64,000 nt of DNA, taken from positions 5,146,001 to 5,210,000 of the forward strand of contig CP019882.1 in NCBI GenBank assembly GCA_002007745.1, written 5' to 3'. Source of the DNA: Mycolicibacterium litorale. GTDB lineage: Bacteria; Actinomycetota; Actinomycetes; Mycobacteriales; Mycobacteriaceae. A model generated the notes under the pieces. It made no database searches, was not told the origin of the DNA, and saw only the letters and a program-made list of their open reading frames with translations. Shown here in pieces: positions 42,045 to 49,712 of the stretch. Every line of letters starts with the position of its first letter. Position 1 is the stretch's first letter. A program made the position numbers and the translations under genes.

Positions 42045-42944
42045 ATGGGACCCATGCGAGTGGGAATCATCGGACTGGGCAACATGGGCGCGGGCATGGC
42101 CGCGAATCTGATCAAGGCCGGACACGACGTGACCGTCTACAACCGGTCGCGGGCCAAGGTGGATGCGCTTGCCGCGGCGGGGGCGCGGCCGGCCGCCAGT
42201 GTCGGCGAGGCCTGCTCCGGCGACGCTGTGGTCACGATGCTCGCCGACGATGCCGCGGTGTCGGCGGTGACGTTCGGGCCGGACGGCATCGTCGCGTCGG
42301 CGGCACCCGGCACCGTCCACATCTCGTCCAGCACGATCAGTGTCGCCCTGGCCAAGCGACTCCTCGACGCGCATGATGCGGCCGGCAGCAGGTTCGTGTC
42401 GGCGCCGGTGTTCGGCCGGCCGGAAGCCGCCGCCGCGGCGGCTTTGTTCGTCGTCGCGGCCGGCGCCCAGGATGCGGTCGAGTCGGTGACACCGGTCTTC
42501 GACGCGATCGGCCAACGTACTTTCGTGGTGTCGACCGACCCGTCGGCGGCCAACCTGGTCAAACTCAGCGGCAACTTCTTGATCGGCTCGGTGATCGAGT
42601 CGCTCGGCGAGGCGATGGCGCTGGTCGATCGGGGCGGGGTCGACAAACACCAGTATCTGGACATTCTGACGTCCACATTGTTCTCGGCGCCGGTGTACCG
42701 AACCTACGGCAACCTCATCGCCAGCGAGCAGTTCGAGCCGGCCGGTTTCGCTGCGCCCTTGGGGCACAAGGACATCGGATTGGTGTTGGCTGCCGCCGAC
42801 GAGCTGAGGGTGCCGTTGCCGATAGCCAGTCTGTTGCGGGACCGCTTTCTGCGCCTGCTCGCCGGGGGCGGCGAGCGGCTGGACTGGTCGGCGGTGGGCA
42901 GCCTCGCGGCGCGCGACGCGGCAGCCTCAGACCACTCCGCGTAG
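42045..42944 (+). CDS. Beta-hydroxyacid dehydrogenase-like oxidoreductase
   Basis: A 299-residue NAD(P)-binding protein of the 3-hydroxyisobutyrate/6-phosphogluconate dehydrogenase-like family. It has the dinucleotide motif VGIIGLGNMGAGMAANL, SAPVFGRPEAAAAAALFVV in place of the usual APVSGG, and the catalytic Lys in ANLVKLSGNFLIG. The start could be ATG 42045 or ATG 42054 (MRVGII), the latter closer to family norms. Its 3' end overlaps the SDR stop on the other strand by 18 bp. The substrate is unknown; imine reductases have the same fold and the altered second motif leaves that possibility open. Confidence 0.82.
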   Translation: MGPMRVGIIGLGNMGAGMAANLIKAGHDVTVYNRSRAKVDALAAAGARPAASVGEACSGDAVVTMLADDAAVSAVTFGPDGIVASAAPGTVHISSSTISVALAKRLLDAHDAAGSRFVSAPVFGRPEAAAAAALFVVAAGAQDAVESVTPVFDAIGQRTFVVSTDPSAANLVKLSGNFLIGSVIESLGEAMALVDRGGVDKHQYLDILTSTLFSAPVYRTYGNLIASEQFEPAGFAAPLGHKDIGLVLAAADELRVPLPIASLLRDRFLRLLAGGGERLDWSAVGSLAARDAAASDHSA

Positions 42945-43757
42945 GCCGTCCGCTCCGTACGCCGGTTCCAGCATGGCCGAATAGTCGGGACCGCGGCGCA
43001 GATTCTGCCCGCCGTCGACCCCGATGATCTGGCCGGTGACCCACTCGGCGGCATCGCTCAACAAGAACATCGCCGTGTTGGCGACGTCGGAGACCTCGCC
43101 GGGACGCGGCAGCGGGGTGCAGTCGCGGTAATCCCCGCTGATCTCCGGCGAGTCGAGGACCATCGCGACGAGTTCGGTGCGGATCAGTCCGGGCCGGATC
43201 CCGTTGACCCGCACCCAGGACGGCCCTAGTTCGTCGGCGGCCAGTTTGATCAAATGGTCGAGGCCGGCCTTGGTCACCCCGTAGGGCCCGAACCAGCGGT
43301 GGGTGTTGCTCGAGGCGATCGACGAGATCCCGACGAACGATCCGCCGCCGCCCCGCACCATTTCCCGCGCCGAATGTTTGAGCACATACATCGAACCGTT
43401 GATGTTGAGGTCGACGGTCGCCCGCCAGGCCTCCGAGTCGATCTGGGTGATCGGCCCGATGGTCTGGGAACCCCCGGCGCAGTGCACCACCCCGTGCAGT
43501 CGGCCGGTCCACGCCGCCGCGGCGTCGACAACCGCAGCGATCTGGTCCTCGTTGGTGACGTCCGCGGGCTCGTAGTTCACCTGCCCCGCTGGCGCAGCGG
43601 ACTGGATCTCGTCGGCCGCGGCCGCAAGGCGGTCGGCGTTGCGGCCGATGATCATGACGTTGGCGCCGGCCTTGGCCAGCCCTTCGGCGATCCCCTTGCC
43701 GATCCCGCTACCACCACCGGTGATCAGGTACGTCCGATCCTCGAACGAGAGCTGCAC
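42927..43757 (-). CDS. Short-chain dehydrogenase (Rv3485c-like)
   Basis: A 276-residue SDR with TGGGSGIGKGIAEGL, VHCAGGSQT near 90, a serine in GISSIASSN, YGVTK as the YxxxK motif near 165, and TGQIIGVDGGQNL. GTG 43757 (VQLSFEDRTYL) follows GAGGAG at 9 nt. Longer readings to 44255 cross a gene-poor stretch and add no domain. It lies between cpsA and otsA, as Rv3485c does. The pattern resembles mycobacterial 2,4-dienoyl-CoA reductase-like SDRs, which is only a resemblance. Confidence 0.87.
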   Translation of the reverse strand: MQLSFEDRTYLITGGGSGIGKGIAEGLAKAGANVMIIGRNADRLAAAADEIQSAAPAGQVNYEPADVTNEDQIAAVVDAAAAWTGRLHGVVHCAGGSQTIGPITQIDSEAWRATVDLNINGSMYVLKHSAREMVRGGGGSFVGISSIASSNTHRWFGPYGVTKAGLDHLIKLAADELGPSWVRVNGIRPGLIRTELVAMVLDSPEISGDYRDCTPLPRPGEVSDVANTAMFLLSDAAEWVTGQIIGVDGGQNLRRGPDYSAMLEPAYGADGLRGVV

Positions 43758-44287
43758 GTCGCACTCCTCACGCAGAAACTGGAACAGGTTCCACGTATAG
43801 AACCATGGCGTTGCGCGCCCGAAAAGGGGCCGTCTCGGTGGCCGCTCGGCTGCCGAGGACAGTCCGGAAAGCAATGCGCGGTGGCAACAAACGCTTCCGA
43901 CCTCGATATCGAAATCGCTCACAGCGAACATCTTGCAGCCGTAAAGACCCGCCGATTCCACAACCCGTTCCCCGTGCCGAACAGCACCGGATCGGGCCGG
44001 CGACAGGACGCTACTCGTCCCACCCCCGCCATTGTGACAATGCGGCCACCGAAACCTCGCCACCGAGAACCTTCCGCCGGCCGAGCCGCCTTGCCTGGGC
44101 TGATCTCGCACCGAGGCGGCTCGGGCGGACACCGGAACGCCCGGAAATCCGGCTCGGAAAAATATTGACCAGGGTGTAACGGTCCCGTCGGAATGGCCGA
44201 TAAATCGCCCGAACAACTGCGGTAGGTGGAGGCGCGCAATACACTGCACCGACACAGCCGCTCAGCAAACGAGTAGAAAGCACGATC
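43758..44287. other. 530-bp intergenic region without a convincing gene
   Basis: The stretch separates the SDR from the first small secreted gene. A 124-codon plus-strand ORF (43805-44179) is Arg/Pro-rich with no domain and no ribosome-binding site, so I do not call it. The local sequence is less GC-rich near 44155-44215 (ATATTGACC, GATAAAT), where the promoter of the secreted-protein run probably lies. No tRNA, repeat array or operator could be made out. Confidence 0.5.
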
Positions 44288-44638
44288 ATGGCTAACCTGA
44301 AAAACTCGGTCCAGCGCGTGGCCCTGGCCGGCGGCTTCGCGCTCGCAGTCGCGGCGGCGCCGTTGACGGCCGCCTTCGCCATCCCCTCGATCGGATCCGC
44401 CCTCGCTGAATGTGCCCCCGGTCAGGTCGCCAATCCGGCGACCGGCGCGTGCGAAGCACAGACCGAAGGGACGCCTCCCGGTGACATCAGCTTCTCGACC
44501 CCCGGCGATTCCAATAGCTTGCCCGAGGTCCAGGGGATACCTTGCACAGGCGCAAACACCGGTCAGTGCATAGGATTGCAGGAAGAGCAGCAGGCTCCGG
44601 TCGCAGAACCCCACTCGACCATCTCGTCCAGCCCGTAG
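44288..44638 (+). CDS. Small secreted protein 1 of a tandem trio (Ibp1-like)
   Basis: A 116-residue protein with a Sec signal (LAGGFALAVAAAPLTAAFA, cleavage near 33-41). Cys-containing motifs CAPGQVANPATGACE and GIPCTGANTGQCIGLQE suggest two disulfides. The tail is PHSTISSSP. It shares the STPGDxNSLPEVQGIPCTG block with the next gene almost without change. It resembles the small mycobacterial proteins usually labelled intersectin-EH binding protein Ibp1, a name that says little about function. It is preceded by GAGTAGAAAG. Confidence 0.85.
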   Translation: MANLKNSVQRVALAGGFALAVAAAPLTAAFAIPSIGSALAECAPGQVANPATGACEAQTEGTPPGDISFSTPGDSNSLPEVQGIPCTGANTGQCIGLQEEQQAPVAEPHSTISSSP

Positions 44639-44689
44639 AGCGGAGGGCCGACTTCGGAACTCCGTCGACTTCTCAAGGAAGTGTGAAGT

Positions 44690-45076
44690 ATGACGATTTC
44701 CTCATCAGTCGGCCGACGCATCCTCCTCGCCGGAGGATTCAGCCTTGCGATCGCAGCCGCCCCCGCAGTTGCTGTCGTCGCGGCTCCGTCGGGTGCGCCG
44801 GCAGGTCCGGCCATGGCCTGCCCGGCCGGCGAACTCGAGGACATCTACACCGGAGACTGCATCCCGGAGATGGCGCCCAACGTCCCGGGCGGCAACTACC
44901 CCACGACCTCGGGTGGTGGCGGCAACGTGACCTACTCGACGCCGGGTGATGCCAACAGCCTGCCCGAGGTCCAGGGGATTCCGTGCACCGGCGCCAACAC
45001 CGGCCAGTGCATCGGGCTGCAGGAGAATCAGGTTCCCGCGGTCGAGCCGCACTCGAGCATTTCGTCGAGCCCGTAG
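44690..45076 (+). CDS. Small secreted protein 2 of a tandem trio (Ibp1-like)
   Basis: A 128-residue paralogue 51 bp downstream of the first. The signal is ILLAGGFSLAIAAAPAVAVVAA, then CPAGELEDIYTGDC, a Gly-rich patch (TTSGGGGNVTYSTPGD), the block NSLPEVQGIPCTGANTGQCI identical to copy 1, and the tail PHSSISSSP. AAGGAAG stands 13 nt before ATG 44690. Identity is concentrated in the last 45 residues, suggesting that this part is the functional or binding segment. All four cysteines are conserved with copy 1. Confidence 0.86.
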   Translation: MTISSSVGRRILLAGGFSLAIAAAPAVAVVAAPSGAPAGPAMACPAGELEDIYTGDCIPEMAPNVPGGNYPTTSGGGGNVTYSTPGDANSLPEVQGIPCTGANTGQCIGLQENQVPAVEPHSSISSSP

Positions 45077-45099
45077 CACGGGTGAACAGGAGGGCAACG

Positions 45100-45537
45100 A
45101 TGCCGGTCCACTCCCGTTGGGTTGCGAGGCTGCTGACCGCGGGCGCGTTCGCGCTCGCGGTCGCCGCCGCACCACTGGCGCACGCCGAGGGCGAGGGCGG
45201 TATTCCGGCGCCGGAACCGGTGCCGGCGCCGGTGGCATCCGCGCCAGGCGGTTCGGCCGGTTGCCAGTCGGATGAGTCGTTGGATCCCACGACGGGCAAC
45301 TGCGTGCCGACCATGACCCCGATTGCGACCACCCAGGGCGATCAGGCCATGGATGACCTGCAGCCGCGGACCACGCAGGACGTCACGACCACCACCGAGA
45401 GCGGTGTCGCGGCCGACATGGTGCCCAACATCAACGGTTATCCGTGCACCGGGTACTGGGAGTCGGCAGCCTGCTACGAGACCAGTCAGGACGATGTGGC
45501 CGTCCAGCCGAAGAGCACGATTTCATCGAGCCCGTAG
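45100..45537 (+). CDS. Small secreted protein 3 of a tandem trio (divergent)
   Basis: A 145-residue protein with the signal LLTAGAFALAVAAAPLAHA, a Pro/Ala-rich stretch (EPVPAPVASAPG), CQSDESLDPTTGNC in the place of the first Cys pair, a Thr-rich middle, YPCTGYWESAAC as the second Cys pair and the tail KSTISSSP. It keeps the Cys spacing and the terminal ISSSP of copies 1 and 2 but little else, so it is an older duplicate. ATG 45100 follows AGGAGGG at 6 nt. No enzyme motif is visible. Confidence 0.83.
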   Translation: MPVHSRWVARLLTAGAFALAVAAAPLAHAEGEGGIPAPEPVPAPVASAPGGSAGCQSDESLDPTTGNCVPTMTPIATTQGDQAMDDLQPRTTQDVTTTTESGVAADMVPNINGYPCTGYWESAACYETSQDDVAVQPKSTISSSP

Positions 45538-45568
45538 CGGCCGTTAACCCCTTCGCTAAGGTTGAGAG

Positions 45569-45733
45569 ATGCCTGCTAAATCAGACCCCGCGGACATCGA
45601 CGACGTGGAGCCGCTGGCCGACAGCACAGCGCGTCAAGCACGTCGGGTGGTGGCCGCCTATGCAAACGACGCCGACGAGTGCCGCGTGTTCTTGTCGATG
45701 CTGGGTATTGGGCCGTCAAAGCTCGAGGCCTAG
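45569..45733 (+). CDS. Conserved small protein upstream of otsA (Rv3489-like)
   Basis: A 54-residue, mostly acidic protein from ATG 45569 (MPAKSDPADIDDVEPLADST), with a helical C-terminal half containing ADECRVFLSMLGI. Its stop is 3 bp before the otsA GTG, so translation is probably coupled. M. tuberculosis has a small gene of the same size in this place (Rv3489). The function is unknown; a regulatory partner of OtsA is a guess from position. Confidence 0.75.
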   Translation: MPAKSDPADIDDVEPLADSTARQARRVVAAYANDADECRVFLSMLGIGPSKLEA

Positions 45734-45736
45734 CCG

Positions 45737-47203
45737 GTGTCCGGAGACAGGAAATCCGCCCGCTCCGGAAACTCTGACTTCGTGGTGGTCGCCAACCGAC
45801 TGCCGATCGACATGGAGCGGCTGCCGGATGGCAGCCTGACCTGGAAACGCAGTCCGGGTGGACTCGTCACCGCGCTGGAGCCGTTGCTGCGCCGCCAACG
45901 CGGCGCCTGGATCGGCTGGCCGGGCATCGTCGACGGTCCCGAGGACCCCATCGTCGAAGACGATCTCCAACTCTTCCCGGTTCAGCTGTCCGCCGAGGAC
46001 GTCGCCGAATACTACGAGGGCTTCTCCAACGCCACCCTGTGGCCGCTGTATCACGACGTGATCGTCAAACCGATCTACCACCGCGAGTGGTGGGACCGTT
46101 ATGTGGACGTCAATCGTCGTTTCGCCGAGGCGACGTCCCGGGCAGCCGCTGAAGGCGCCACCGTATGGGTGCAGGACTACCAGCTGCAACTGGTGCCCAA
46201 GATGTTGCGGATGCTGCGGCCGGATCTGACCATCGGTTTCTTCCTGCACATTCCGTTCCCGCCGGTGGAACTGTTCATGCAGATGCCCTGGCGCACCGAG
46301 ATCATCGAAGGACTGCTGGGTGCCGACCTGGTCGGGTTCCACCTGCCTGGTGGTGCGCAGAACTTCCTGTTCCTGTCCCGAAGACTGGTCGGCGCCAACA
46401 CCTCTCGCGCATCGGTCGGCGTGCGGTCCCGATTCGGCGAGGTGCAACTGGGCCTTCGCACCGTGAAGGTCGGCGCCTTCCCCATCTCGATCGACTCAGC
46501 CGATCTGGACCGAAAGGCCCGTAACCGCGACATTCGCCGGCGGGCCAGGGAGATCCGGGCCGAACTCGGTGGCCCCCGCAAGATCCTGCTCGGCGTCGAC
46601 CGGCTGGACTACACCAAGGGCATCGACGTGCGGCTCAGGGCCTTCTCCGAGTTGCTCGCCGAGGGCCGCGCCAAACGCGACGACACGGTCTTCATCCAGC
46701 TCGCGACGCCCAGCCGGGAGCGGGTGGAGAGCTACCGCATCCTGCGCAACGAAGTCGAGCAGCAGGTCGGGCACATCAACGGCGAGTACGGCGAAGTCGG
46801 CCATCCCGTGGTGCACTATCTGCACCGGCCGGTGCCGCGCGAGGAGTTGATCGCCTTCTTCGTCGCGGCCGACGTCATGGTCGTCACCCCGCTGCGCGAC
46901 GGCATGAATTTGGTCGCCAAGGAGTACGTCGCGTGCCGCAGCGACCTCGGCGGCGCCCTGGTGCTCAGCGAATTCACCGGCGCCGCAGCCGAACTGCGGC
47001 AGGCTTACCTGACCAACCCGCACGATCTCGAGGGTGTCAAGGACACCATCGAGGCTGCGCTGAACCAGACTCCAGAAGAAGGCCGCCGACGGATGCGGGC
47101 CCTGCGCCGCCAGGTACTGGCCCACGACGTGGACCGGTGGGCGCGGTCGTTTCTCGACGCGCTGGCCGACACCAAGGACCCGGCGCAGAGCCCGACCGAC
47201 TGA
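45737..47203 (+). CDS. otsA: Trehalose-6-phosphate synthase
   Basis: OtsA makes trehalose-6-phosphate from (G/U/A)DP-glucose and glucose-6-phosphate, feeding trehalose and mycolate-carrier synthesis. The 488-residue GT20 protein shows VVVANRLPID, SPGGLVTALEPLL (N-terminal loop), WVQDYQLQLVPKMLR (phosphate binding), GVDRLDYTKGI at about 287-297, and TPLRDGMNLVAKEYVACR near 385. The GTG start at 45737 is close behind the small Rv3489-like gene. It converges on hsd4A through a shared stop-codon hairpin, whereas in other mycobacteria the mce4 operon lies between. Confidence 0.97.
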   Translation: MSGDRKSARSGNSDFVVVANRLPIDMERLPDGSLTWKRSPGGLVTALEPLLRRQRGAWIGWPGIVDGPEDPIVEDDLQLFPVQLSAEDVAEYYEGFSNATLWPLYHDVIVKPIYHREWWDRYVDVNRRFAEATSRAAAEGATVWVQDYQLQLVPKMLRMLRPDLTIGFFLHIPFPPVELFMQMPWRTEIIEGLLGADLVGFHLPGGAQNFLFLSRRLVGANTSRASVGVRSRFGEVQLGLRTVKVGAFPISIDSADLDRKARNRDIRRRAREIRAELGGPRKILLGVDRLDYTKGIDVRLRAFSELLAEGRAKRDDTVFIQLATPSRERVESYRILRNEVEQQVGHINGEYGEVGHPVVHYLHRPVPREELIAFFVAADVMVVTPLRDGMNLVAKEYVACRSDLGGALVLSEFTGAAAELRQAYLTNPHDLEGVKDTIEAALNQTPEEGRRRMRALRRQVLAHDVDRWARSFLDALADTKDPAQSPTD

Positions 47204-47219
47204 GCTGAAGAGCTCAGTC
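47198..47219. terminator. Symmetric hairpin carrying both otsA and hsd4A stop codons
   Basis: GACTGAGCT (47198-47206), loop GAAG, AGCTCAGTC (47211-47219): a perfect 9-bp stem with a tetraloop. The otsA TGA (47201-47203) is in the left arm and the hsd4A stop (47214-47216, minus) in the right. A compact bidirectional terminator is likely. Confidence 0.65.
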
Positions 47220-48128
47220 GCCCATCAGCCCCATCACCCCGAATGTCCGCTCGGGGTCGCGGTCGGCGAAATAGTCCTGCATGGATGAGCTCAGCGCCGA
47301 GGGATCCCAGGCGGCGCCGTCGGCGTGGAACCGGTGTTCGGCGGTGGGCGCCGCGACCAGGGTGACGGTCGGCCCATAGACCACGAACACCTGACCGCTG
47401 ACCTTGTCCGAGGCCGGCGAGGCCAGGAAGCGCACCAGGGTGACGACGTGCTCGGGCGACAGCGGGTCGATGTCGTCCTCGGGGGCGGCGCCGAACACGT
47501 CGGCGGTCATCGCCGTGCGCGCCCGCGGGCAGATGACGTTGGCTCGCACCCCGTACCGCCCGAGGGCGCGCGAGGCCGTCAACGTCAGCGCGGTGATACC
47601 CGCCTTGGCGGCGCCGTAATTGGCTTGGCCGATCGGCCCCGACAGCCCGGCCTCCGAGGAGGTGTTGATGATGCGACCGTAGACCGAGCCCTCGTTTTCC
47701 TTGGCCTGGTTGCGCCAGTACGTCGCGGCGTTGCGGGTCAGCAGGAAGTGACCGCGCAGATGCACCGCGATGACCGCGTCCCAGTCCTCGTCGGTCATGT
47801 TGAACAACATCCGGTCGCGGGTGATCCCGGCGTTGTTGACGACGATGTTCAGCCCGCCGAGCCCGTCGGCGCACGCCACCAGCTCGTCGGCGGTGGAACG
47901 CTGGCTGATGTCGCCGGCTACCGCGACGGCCTTGGAGCCCGCCGCGCTGATCTCGTCGAGAACGTCGGACTCGTCGAGCGCCTTGGCCATGTCGTTGACG
48001 ACGACAGTCGCCCCCGAGCGGGCCAGCCCGATCGCCTCGGCGCGTCCCAGGCCGGCCGCGGCGCCGGTCACCACGGCGACGCGTCCGGACAGATCGGTCA
48101 GGGCGTCAGGCCCGTCATGTGCAGTCAA
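47214..48128 (-). CDS. hsd4A: Hsd4A-type 17-beta-hydroxysteroid/3-hydroxyacyl-CoA dehydrogenase (Rv3502c-like)
   Basis: A 304-residue SDR of the peroxisomal multifunctional-enzyme type. It shows TGAAAGLGRAEAIGL, VVNNAGITRDRML, a serine in INTSSEAGLSG, YGAAK as the catalytic pair, and a C-terminal extension (about 250-304). In sterol degraders this enzyme oxidises 22-hydroxyacyl-CoA intermediates of the side chain and also 17-beta-hydroxysteroids. The start is TTG 48128 (LTAHDGPDALTDLSGR). It follows fdxD by 13 bp, and the KstR site at 48440 probably drives both. Downstream, where yrbE4A would be expected, there is only the hairpin and otsA. Confidence 0.88.
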   Translation of the reverse strand: MTAHDGPDALTDLSGRVAVVTGAAAGLGRAEAIGLARSGATVVVNDMAKALDESDVLDEISAAGSKAVAVAGDISQRSTADELVACADGLGGLNIVVNNAGITRDRMLFNMTDEDWDAVIAVHLRGHFLLTRNAATYWRNQAKENEGSVYGRIINTSSEAGLSGPIGQANYGAAKAGITALTLTASRALGRYGVRANVICPRARTAMTADVFGAAPEDDIDPLSPEHVVTLVRFLASPASDKVSGQVFVVYGPTVTLVAAPTAEHRFHADGAAWDPSALSSSMQDYFADRDPERTFGVMGLMGD

Positions 48129-48141
48129 CTTATGAATACCT

Positions 48142-48333
48142 CTAGTCCTTACGGGTCAGGGCAGCGCGGGGGCATTCGGCGATGGCCTGCTCGGCCAAGT
48201 CCTCCTGGTCCGCGGGGATCGGATCCTTGGTCACGATGACGTAGTCCTCGTCGTCGAGTTCGAACAGGTCCGGCGCGATTCCCACACAGACAGCGTTACC
48301 TTCACAACGATCACGGTCGACTTCGACTCGCAT
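48142..48333 (-). CDS. fdxD: Ferredoxin FdxD
   Basis: A 63-residue 3Fe-4S-type ferredoxin with Cys10, Cys16 and Cys54-Pro. The central ligand position is Asn13 (CEGNAVC) instead of Cys, so the cluster is probably 3Fe-4S or has an atypical fourth ligand. The acidic surface (LFELDDEDY) suits docking to P450s or acyl-CoA oxidising enzymes. AAGGAGG precedes the ATG. It is the first gene of the fdxD-hsd4A operon and corresponds to Rv3503c. Likely partners are CYP142 or another sterol P450. Confidence 0.92.
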   Translation of the reverse strand: MRVEVDRDRCEGNAVCVGIAPDLFELDDEDYVIVTKDPIPADQEDLAEQAIAECPRAALTRKD

Positions 48334-48439
48334 GACAACCTCCTTACCCGACGGACCCCGACATCCGGGGCCGCTCGCAGCACCACCATACGACCAGACG
48401 GGACAATCCCTGGCCGTAACCGGCGCTGGACCACAAGAC

Positions 48440-48453
48440 TAGAACGTGTTACA
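48440..48453. promoter_or_regulatory. KstR operator in the fdxD/fadE26 divergent promoter
   Basis: TAGAACGTGTTACA fits the KstR consensus TNNAACNNGTTNNA at every fixed base. It is 69 bp upstream of fadE26 and 107 bp upstream of fdxD. Confidence 0.82.
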
Positions 48454-48508
48454 ACCAGGAGTGTCGGCGGGTCGCCGACGGCAAGCAACTCAGCGGAGGA
48501 TCGAGCGG

Positions 48509-49693
48509 ATGCGGATCAGTTACACCCCTGAACAAGAGGAGCTGCGCCGCGAGCTGCGGTCCTATTTCGGCAAGCTGATGACCCCGGAGCGCCAAGAGGC
48601 GCTGATGTCGACCTCCGGCGGCGAGATCGGCACCGGCAACGTCTACCGCGAGACCGTCTCCCAGATGGGCAAGGACGGCTGGCTCACCCTGAACTGGCCA
48701 GAAGAGTACGGCGGCCAGAACCGCGACCCGATGGACTCCCTGATCTTCACCGATGAGGCTGCCATCGCCGGTGCGCCGGTGCCGTTCCTGACCATCAACA
48801 GCGTCGCACCGACGATCATGGCCTTCGGCACCGAGGAGCAGAAGAAGTTCTATCTGCCCAAGATCGCCTCCGGCGATCTGCATTTCGCGATCGGCTACTC
48901 CGAACCCGGCGCCGGCACCGACTTGGCGGGGTTGCGCACAGCGGCGGTCCGCGACGGCGACGACTACGTGGTCAACGGGCAGAAGATGTGGACGAGCCTG
49001 ATCCAGTACGCCGATTACGTCTGGCTGGCGGTGCGCACCAACCCCGAAGCCAAGAAGCACCGCGGCATCTCCGTGCTCATCGTGCCGACCAGCGCCGACG
49101 GATTCTCCTGGACGCCGGTGCACACCATGGCCGGGGTCGGCACCAGCGCCACCTACTACCAGGACGTGCGCGTGCCGGTGAGCAGCCTGGTCGGCGAGGA
49201 GAACGGCGGCTGGAAGCTGGTCACCAACCAGCTCAACCACGAGCGCGTCGCGCTGGTGTCGGCCCAGCCGATATTCCTGGCGCTCAACCAGGTTCGCGAG
49301 TGGGCGCAGAACACCAAGGACGCCCACGGCAACCGGCTCATCGACTCGGAATGGGTACAGCTCAACCTCGCTCGGGTGCTGGCCAAGGCCGAGTACCTCA
49401 AGCTGATCAACTGGGAACTGGCCTCGGCCAAGACCGGGACCCTCAACCCGGCCGATGCCTCAGCGGCCAAGGTTTTCGGCACCGAGCTGGCCACCGAGGC
49501 CTACCGGCTGCTGATGGAGATCCTCGGGCCGTCGGCCACCCTGCGCCAGGACTCGCCGGGCGCGCTGCTGCGCGGACGGGTCGAGCGGATGCACCGCGCG
49601 GCCCTGATCCTGACCTTCGGTGGCGGCACCAACGAGATTCAGCGCGACATCATCGGCATGGTGGCGCTGGGCCTGCCCCGAGTCAACCGCTGA
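48509..49693 (+). CDS. fadE26: Acyl-CoA dehydrogenase subunit FadE26 (ChsE4-like)
   Basis: A 394-residue acyl-CoA dehydrogenase that pairs with FadE27 as an alpha2-beta2 enzyme. In M. tuberculosis this pair (ChsE4-ChsE5) introduces the 24,25 double bond into the C26-acyl-CoA of cholesterol. Motifs are YSEPGAGTDLAGLRT and GQKMWTSL (FAD and substrate loops), with FGGGTNEIQRDIIGMVALGLPR at the C-terminus. ATG 48509 follows GGAGGA. It opens the fadE26-fadE27-fadD17 operon under the KstR site at 48440. The start at 48446 overlaps that operator and is unlikely. Confidence 0.93.
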   Translation: MRISYTPEQEELRRELRSYFGKLMTPERQEALMSTSGGEIGTGNVYRETVSQMGKDGWLTLNWPEEYGGQNRDPMDSLIFTDEAAIAGAPVPFLTINSVAPTIMAFGTEEQKKFYLPKIASGDLHFAIGYSEPGAGTDLAGLRTAAVRDGDDYVVNGQKMWTSLIQYADYVWLAVRTNPEAKKHRGISVLIVPTSADGFSWTPVHTMAGVGTSATYYQDVRVPVSSLVGEENGGWKLVTNQLNHERVALVSAQPIFLALNQVREWAQNTKDAHGNRLIDSEWVQLNLARVLAKAEYLKLINWELASAKTGTLNPADASAAKVFGTELATEAYRLLMEILGPSATLRQDSPGALLRGRVERMHRAALILTFGGGTNEIQRDIIGMVALGLPRVNR

Positions 49694-49712
49694 CGAGAAG
49701 ACGAGGACCGAA

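Noticed and set aside
43805..44179. 124-codon ORF in the gap before the small secreted genes
   Set aside because: Basic, Pro-rich, no ribosome-binding site and no family resemblance.
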